A DNA stretch of 35,373 nucleotides from Gammaproteobacteria bacterium (GTDB lineage: Bacteria > Pseudomonadota > Gammaproteobacteria > UWMA-0217): contig JALSHZ010000118.1 of the NCBI GenBank assembly GCA_026981985.1, positions 1 through 35,373 on the forward strand, given 5' to 3'. The notes under the pieces are model-generated. The model was not told the DNA's origin, did no database searches, and saw nothing but the letters and a program-made list of their open reading frames with translations. Below are positions 31,724 to 35,373 of the stretch, piece after piece (position 1 is the stretch's first letter; each line of letters starts with the position of its first letter). Position numbers and translations under genes: made by a program.

Positions 31724-33538
31724 ATGGCCGTAATACAAACTCCCAACGGTTATACCCTCGACAATTCCGGCCAGCGCGTCGTCGTCGACCCAGTGACGCG
31801 CATCGAAGGTCATATGCGCTGCGAGGTGAACCTCGACGAAAACAATGTCATCCGCAACGCGGTTTCCACCGGCACCATGTGGCGCGGGCTGGAAGTCATT
31901 CTCAAAGGCCGCGACCCGCGTGACGCCTGGGCTTTCGTGGAACGCATCTGCGGCGTCTGCACGGGCTGCCACGCACTCACATCGGTGCGCGCGGTGGAAG
32001 ACGCTCTGGGTATCAAGATCCCACATAATGCCCACCTGATTCGCGAGATGATGGCGAAGACACTACAGGTTCACGACCATGTGGTTCACTTCTATCACCT
32101 TCATGCACTGGACTGGGTCAACCCCGTCAATGCGCTGAAGGCCGATCCAAAGCAAACATCAAAGCTGCAGCACATCGTTTCACCGCACCATCCGATGTCC
32201 AGCCCCGGCTATTTCCGCGACATTCAGACGCGGATCAAGAAGTTTGTCGAATCCGGCCAGCTCGGTCCGTTCAAGAACGGCTACTGGGACAATCCGGCCT
32301 ACAAAATGCCGCCCGAAGCCGATCTGATGGCGGTGGCGCACTACCTGGAAGCGCTGGATCTGCAGAAAGAGTTTGTCAAGCTGCATACCGTCTTTGGCGG
32401 CAAGAACCCGCACCCGAATTACCTGGTCGGCGGCGTACCCTGCGCAATCAATATGGACGGCGATATGTCGGCAGGCGCACCACTGAACATGGAGCGACTG
32501 AATTTCGTCCTGGCGCGCATTCAGGAAATGGTGGATTTCAACAAGAACGTCTATGTACCCGACGTTATCGCCATTGCCAGCTTTTACAAGAATCAGCTCT
32601 GGGGTGGCGGCCTTGGCGCGCTCAACATCATGGACTACGGCGCCTATCCGAAGGTTCCTTACGACAAATCCACCGATCAGCTGCCCGGCGGCGTCATTCT
32701 CAATGGCAACTGGGACGAAGTGCTGCCGGTCGATCCACGCGACCCCGAGCAAGTGCAGGAGTTCGTCACCCATTCCTGGTACAGCTACCCGGACGAAGCC
32801 AAGGGACTGCACCCATGGGATGGCATTACCGAGCCCAATTACGAGCTCGGCGCCAACGCCAAAGGCACGCCAACCAATATCGAGGAGCTGGACGAAGCGG
32901 CGAAGTATTCCTGGATCAAATCCCCGCGCTGGCGTGGCAACGCCGTGGAAGTCGGCCCCCTGTCTCGCTATGTGCTCGCCTACGCCCAAGGGGTCGAATA
33001 CGTGCAGGAGCAGGTCAACCGCAGTCTGGCCGCATTCAATGGTCTTGCAGGCACCAATCTGGACGCGAAAACCGCACTCAATTCCACCATTGGCCGCACC
33101 TTGGCGCGCGCACTCGAATCCGAGTATTGCGCCGACATGATGGTGGACGACTGGAACCAGCTGATCAGCAATATCAAGAACGGCGACACCGCGACCGCCA
33201 ACATGGAAAAGTGGGATCCATCCACCTGGCCCAAAGAGGCCAAGGGTGTCGGCACCGCCGCCGCACCACGCGGTGCGCTGGGCCACTGGATTCGCATCAA
33301 GGACGGCAAGATCGAGAACTATCAGTGCGTCGTACCAACCACCTGGAACGGCTCCCCACGCGATCCGGCTGGCAATATCGGCGCGTTCGAAGCATCGCTG
33401 ATGAACACGCCGGTAGAACGCGCCAACGAGCCGGTCGAAATTCTGCGCACACTGCACAGTTTCGACCCCTGTCTTGCCTGCTCCACACACGTGATGAGCG
33501 AAGACGGTGAAGAACTGGCCAACGTCAAAGTACGCTAA
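31724..33538 (+). CDS. hupL: Uptake [NiFe]-hydrogenase large subunit HupL
   Basis: A 604-residue catalytic subunit that oxidises H2 in the periplasm. The Ni-Fe ligands are RICGVC (C76, C79) and DPCLAC (C583, C586). After the terminal His of CSTH (589) a 15-residue extension [15 protein letters not shown] follows, the piece removed by HupD once nickel is inserted. It has no signal peptide and is exported together with HupS through the Tat pathway. AAAGGAG lies before the ATG, three bases after the hupS stop. Confidence 0.98.
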   Translation: MAVIQTPNGYTLDNSGQRVVVDPVTRIEGHMRCEVNLDENNVIRNAVSTGTMWRGLEVILKGRDPRDAWAFVERICGVCTGCHALTSVRAVEDALGIKIPHNAHLIREMMAKTLQVHDHVVHFYHLHALDWVNPVNALKADPKQTSKLQHIVSPHHPMSSPGYFRDIQTRIKKFVESGQLGPFKNGYWDNPAYKMPPEADLMAVAHYLEALDLQKEFVKLHTVFGGKNPHPNYLVGGVPCAINMDGDMSAGAPLNMERLNFVLARIQEMVDFNKNVYVPDVIAIASFYKNQLWGGGLGALNIMDYGAYPKVPYDKSTDQLPGGVILNGNWDEVLPVDPRDPEQVQEFVTHSWYSYPDEAKGLHPWDGITEPNYELGANAKGTPTNIEELDEAAKYSWIKSPRWRGNAVEVGPLSRYVLAYAQGVEYVQEQVNRSLAAFNGLAGTNLDAKTALNSTIGRTLARALESEYCADMMVDDWNQLISNIKNGDTATANMEKWDPSTWPKEAKGVGTAAAPRGALGHWIRIKDGKIENYQCVVPTTWNGSPRDPAGNIGAFEASLMNTPVERANEPVEILRTLHSFDPCLACSTHVMSEDGEELANVKVR

Positions 33539-33552
33539 TCGAGGAGAGAAAC

Positions 33553-33789
33553 ATGATTGGTAAAAAATATATCCTGCCTTTAATCGCAAGCCTGGCATCC
33601 CTGGCCTCCGGCGCTGCCAGCGCCCACCCGGCCGGACACGGTGAACTCTCGATGGGCGAACTGCTGGAGCATCTCGGCGCCAGCACCTTCCATATTGGCG
33701 TGATTGTTGTCGCCATTACCATCGGCGTACTGCTGTATCGCCTGCACGTTGGCCGCACATCCGACAAATCGGAGGCCAGTCATGAGTAG
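33553..33789 (+). CDS. Small membrane protein between hupL and hupC, unrecognised
   Basis: A 78-residue protein that I do not recognise. GAGGAGAG lies before the ATG, so it is probably translated. Residues 1-24 form a signal peptide with a good cleavage site ASA; the mature N-terminus would be HPAGHGELSMGE, starting with histidine. One membrane helix follows (about 47-63, HIGVIVVAITIGVLLYRL), then a short charged tail. Five histidines (25, 29, 40, 47, 65) stand out. Its stop overlaps the hupC start by eight bases, so it is coupled to the cytochrome. Position suggests a part in assembly, heme or metal supply, or electron transfer of the HupSLC complex. This is inference. Confidence 0.8.
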   Translation: MIGKKYILPLIASLASLASGAASAHPAGHGELSMGELLEHLGASTFHIGVIVVAITIGVLLYRLHVGRTSDKSEASHE

Positions 33790-34504
33790 CAGCGAAAACG
33801 CGGCACAGCTGGCACGAAGCGAGCCGTCGGTCTTCGTCTACGAGTGGCCGGTTCGTCTGTGGCACTGGATCAATGCACTGGGTATTACTGTGCTGGCGAT
33901 TACCGGATACTTCATAGGCTCACCGCCACCAACGCTATCGGGTGAGCCAAGCGACCACTACCTGTTCGGTTACATACGGTTTGCACACTTCGCCGCCGGT
34001 TACATCATTGGTGTTGGCTTTCTTTTCCGTCTCTATTGGTCATTTGTCGGTAACAAGAATGCACGCGAGATCTTTCTCCACAACATTCTCAGACCGACTT
34101 ACTGGAAAGAGCTGTGGCACGAAGTGAAGTGGTATCTATTTCTGGTGGATGAACCCAAGCAGTACGACGGACACAACCCGCTGGCGATCTTCGTCATGCA
34201 CTGGTTCTTCGTCTGGGGCATCGTTTTCATGATCGTCACCGGCTTCGCCCTCTATGGCGAAGGCACAGGTGCAGGATCATGGGCGCATACGCTCTTTAGC
34301 TCATGGGTGATTCCGCTGTTCGGCCAGAGCATGGACGTGCATACCTGGCACCACTTCGGCATGTGGCTGATCATCGTGTTCGTGATGATCCACGTCTACG
34401 TCGCCATCCGCGAAGACATCATGTCCAAACAGTCGATCATCAGCTCGATGATCAGCGGCTGGAGAAACTTCAAGGATTACGACAGCATTCCGAAGAAAAA
34501 ATAG
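33782..34504 (+). CDS. hupC: Hydrogenase cytochrome b subunit HupC
   Basis: A 240-residue Ni/Fe-hydrogenase b-type cytochrome (HupC/HyaC/HoxZ). It anchors HupSL and passes electrons to the quinone pool. Four membrane helices carry the usual histidines: H28 (RLWHWINAL), H69 (RFAHFAAGY), H187 and H190-H191 (VHTWHHFGMW) and H204 (MIHVYVAI). The true start is ATG 33782; 26 upstream codons belong to the neighbouring gene in another frame. It overlaps the small membrane protein gene by eight bases. Confidence 0.96.
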   Translation: MSSSENAAQLARSEPSVFVYEWPVRLWHWINALGITVLAITGYFIGSPPPTLSGEPSDHYLFGYIRFAHFAAGYIIGVGFLFRLYWSFVGNKNAREIFLHNILRPTYWKELWHEVKWYLFLVDEPKQYDGHNPLAIFVMHWFFVWGIVFMIVTGFALYGEGTGAGSWAHTLFSSWVIPLFGQSMDVHTWHHFGMWLIIVFVMIHVYVAIREDIMSKQSIISSMISGWRNFKDYDSIPKKK

Positions 34505-34511
34505 CACGACC

Positions 34512-34529
34512 GGCCCTCACACGAGGGCC
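34512..34529 (+). terminator. Hairpin after hupC
   Basis: GGCCCTC and GAGGGCC form a 7-bp stem with a 4-base loop eight bases after the hupC stop. No T-run follows, so it may be an mRNA-stabilising structure or a weak terminator. A second 7-bp pair (TGCAACC and GGTTGCA) lies in the following leader. Confidence 0.4.
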
Positions 34530-34619
34530 ACGCTCAGCAACTCTCCTGCTGACTGCCTGCAACCGACATCCTCTCCCTCCTGGTTGCAGTGCAGTCTTCT
34601 TTAATTCGAGGAAAACATC

Positions 34620-34895
34620 ATGACTAGCAAAACACTGGGGATCATCGCCGTCCTCTTTCTATCAACCCTCCCCGCCCTCCACGCCGGCTCCAACAACGGC
34701 TATACAACCGCCGCCAATGTCTACAGCGGATCAGCATCCCGCAGCTGGTTTGGCGGCGGCACCGCCTACGCCATCGCACAATGGAAAGCAGAAAGGGCAG
34801 CAGCATCAGCCAGCACTACTCATTCAGCCACAGCAACCAGTGACAATGCTGCCGAAGCGAGCCAGACACCTGATTCACATGAACTCCCCCAATAA
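34620..34895 (+). CDS. Small secreted protein downstream of hupC, unrecognised
   Basis: A 91-residue protein without a recognised family. GAGGAAAAC lies before the ATG. Residues 1-22 form a signal peptide ending LHA, so it is probably exported to the periplasm. The mature part starts GSNNGYTTAANVYSGSASRSWFGGGTAYAIAQWKAE and then becomes Ala/Ser/Thr-rich, likely disordered. It has no cysteine. It is 115 bases after hupC, with a hairpin between, so it may be a separate unit. A link to hydrogenase is only by position. Confidence 0.55.
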   Translation: MTSKTLGIIAVLFLSTLPALHAGSNNGYTTAANVYSGSASRSWFGGGTAYAIAQWKAERAAASASTTHSATATSDNAAEASQTPDSHELPQ

Positions 34896-34907
34896 TCGGG
34901 GCCGGCA

Positions 34908-34938
34908 CCGCCATCCCCGCTGGATGCGGGGATCCAGT
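34908..34938. repeat. Dispersed palindromic repeat copy (REP-like)
   Basis: ATCCCCGC (34913-34920), TGGAT loop, GCGGGGAT (34926-34933) form an 8-bp hairpin followed by CCAGTC. It resembles the repeat at 13384-13414 and may also serve as a terminator. The following stretch to 35138 shows no gene, only a short direct repeat GCCACTCACCTC at 35022-35033 and 35038-35049. Confidence 0.5.
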
Positions 34939-35138
34939 CACACGGATGTGAAACCACACCACGACTCGTCCTGCCCGGAGCGATTATGTAACCCCCGCCG
35001 AGAAGCCTGAGTTAACGTAGCGCCACTCACCTCTAGTGCCACTCACCTCGCCTTGAAGTTACACCGGCACCACATATGATACCGCCAATGACATCGACAC
35101 CATCCTGAATTACTAACCCGGCAAAAACCTACCCGACA

Positions 35139-35373
35139 TCAAGTTATTACATATTGCACATGTGACTCATGAAAAAACCGCTTGATCAAATCGGTACTTT
35201 TTTGCAGCGAACGCAGTGCAGAACGCGCACGGGTAGCCAACGCTTTCTTGGTTTTTACGACGGTTCGGCCTAATCGGTGGGTTTTGACATGGTTCCAAAC
35301 CAGTTCGTCCGGGTTCAGCTCAGGTGAATAGGGTGGCAGATAGAAAATCTTCAGCTTACCCTCTGTGCTTTCT
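35139..35373 (-). mobile_element. IS630-family transposase, C-terminal part, continues beyond window
   Basis: The minus strand encodes 77 residues ending at a TGA (35139-35141). YLPPYSPELNPDELVWNHVK is the conserved last part of the DDE catalytic domain in IS630/Tc1-type transposases, with the third catalytic acid in NPDE. The rest of the gene lies beyond the right edge. I did not find the terminal inverted repeat with certainty. It marks the right flank of the hydrogenase locus. Confidence 0.85.

Noticed and set aside
32180-33598. Long open frame of 472 codons antisense to hupL
   Set aside because: It is a shadow of the high-GC coding bias of hupL; its translation has no recognisable domain, while hupL is certain.
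35022-35049. Two direct copies of a 12-base unit as a CRISPR or origin element
   Set aside because: Only two copies with a 16-base period; too short and too few for an array or iteron set.

Overview
The window comes from a proteobacterium, most likely a gammaproteobacterium. It carries the gmk-rpoZ-spoT-ridA block typical of that class, together with pyruvate kinase and a complete uptake [NiFe]-hydrogenase locus. No rRNA, tRNA or CRISPR array was recognised. The species cannot be named from this sequence.

Region 1 (1-11086) is largely chromosomal core. It holds the edge of a YjdF-like membrane protein gene, a dodecin, a 170-bp stretch packed with hairpins, and an M48 metalloprotease. These are followed by gmk, rpoZ, spoT and ridA, then an isoprenylcysteine-methyltransferase-like membrane protein, an unrecognised 304-aa protein, a beta-propeller lipoprotein behind a palindromic operator-like site, and pyk.

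Region 2 (11130-16825, minus strand) is the operon hypF-hypC-(GmhA-like SIS protein)-hypD-hypE. These Hyp proteins make and insert the Fe(CN)2CO group of the hydrogenase active site. The SIS isomerase lies inside the operon and overlaps hypC. Region 3 (16860-18632, plus) is a HipBA toxin-antitoxin pair sharing a divergent control region with hypF.

Region 4 (18657-25889, minus) is regulatory and Ni-handling. HupU/HupV form a cytoplasmic H2-sensing hydrogenase, HupT is its histidine kinase and HupR the NtrC-type response regulator. A RelE/ParE toxin-antitoxin pair sits between hupT and hupR, and its toxin frame lacks a normal start codon. hypB and hypA (Ni insertion) follow upstream of hupR.

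Region 5 (25908-30300, minus) is hupD-F-G-H-I-J-K, the maturation and chaperone genes of an oxygen-tolerant membrane-bound hydrogenase. They lead directly into hypA-hypB-hupR. Region 6 (30656-34895, plus) is divergent: hupS, hupL, a small unrecognised membrane protein, hupC (cytochrome b) and a small secreted protein. Both arms appear to start at sigma-54 (-24/-12) promoters in the 355-bp gap, which fits control by HupR. The small subunit has the extra cysteines of the six-Cys proximal cluster, so this is a group 1d-type oxygen-tolerant enzyme.

Region 7 (34896-35373) holds a dispersed-repeat hairpin and the 3' end of an IS630-family transposase gene. In the inferred pathway, HupUV senses H2 and signals through HupT to HupR, which sets sigma-54 transcription of both arms. 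Hyp and Hup proteins then mature HupL and HupS, and electrons pass to quinone through HupC. hypX, hupE and a nickel permease are not in this window.
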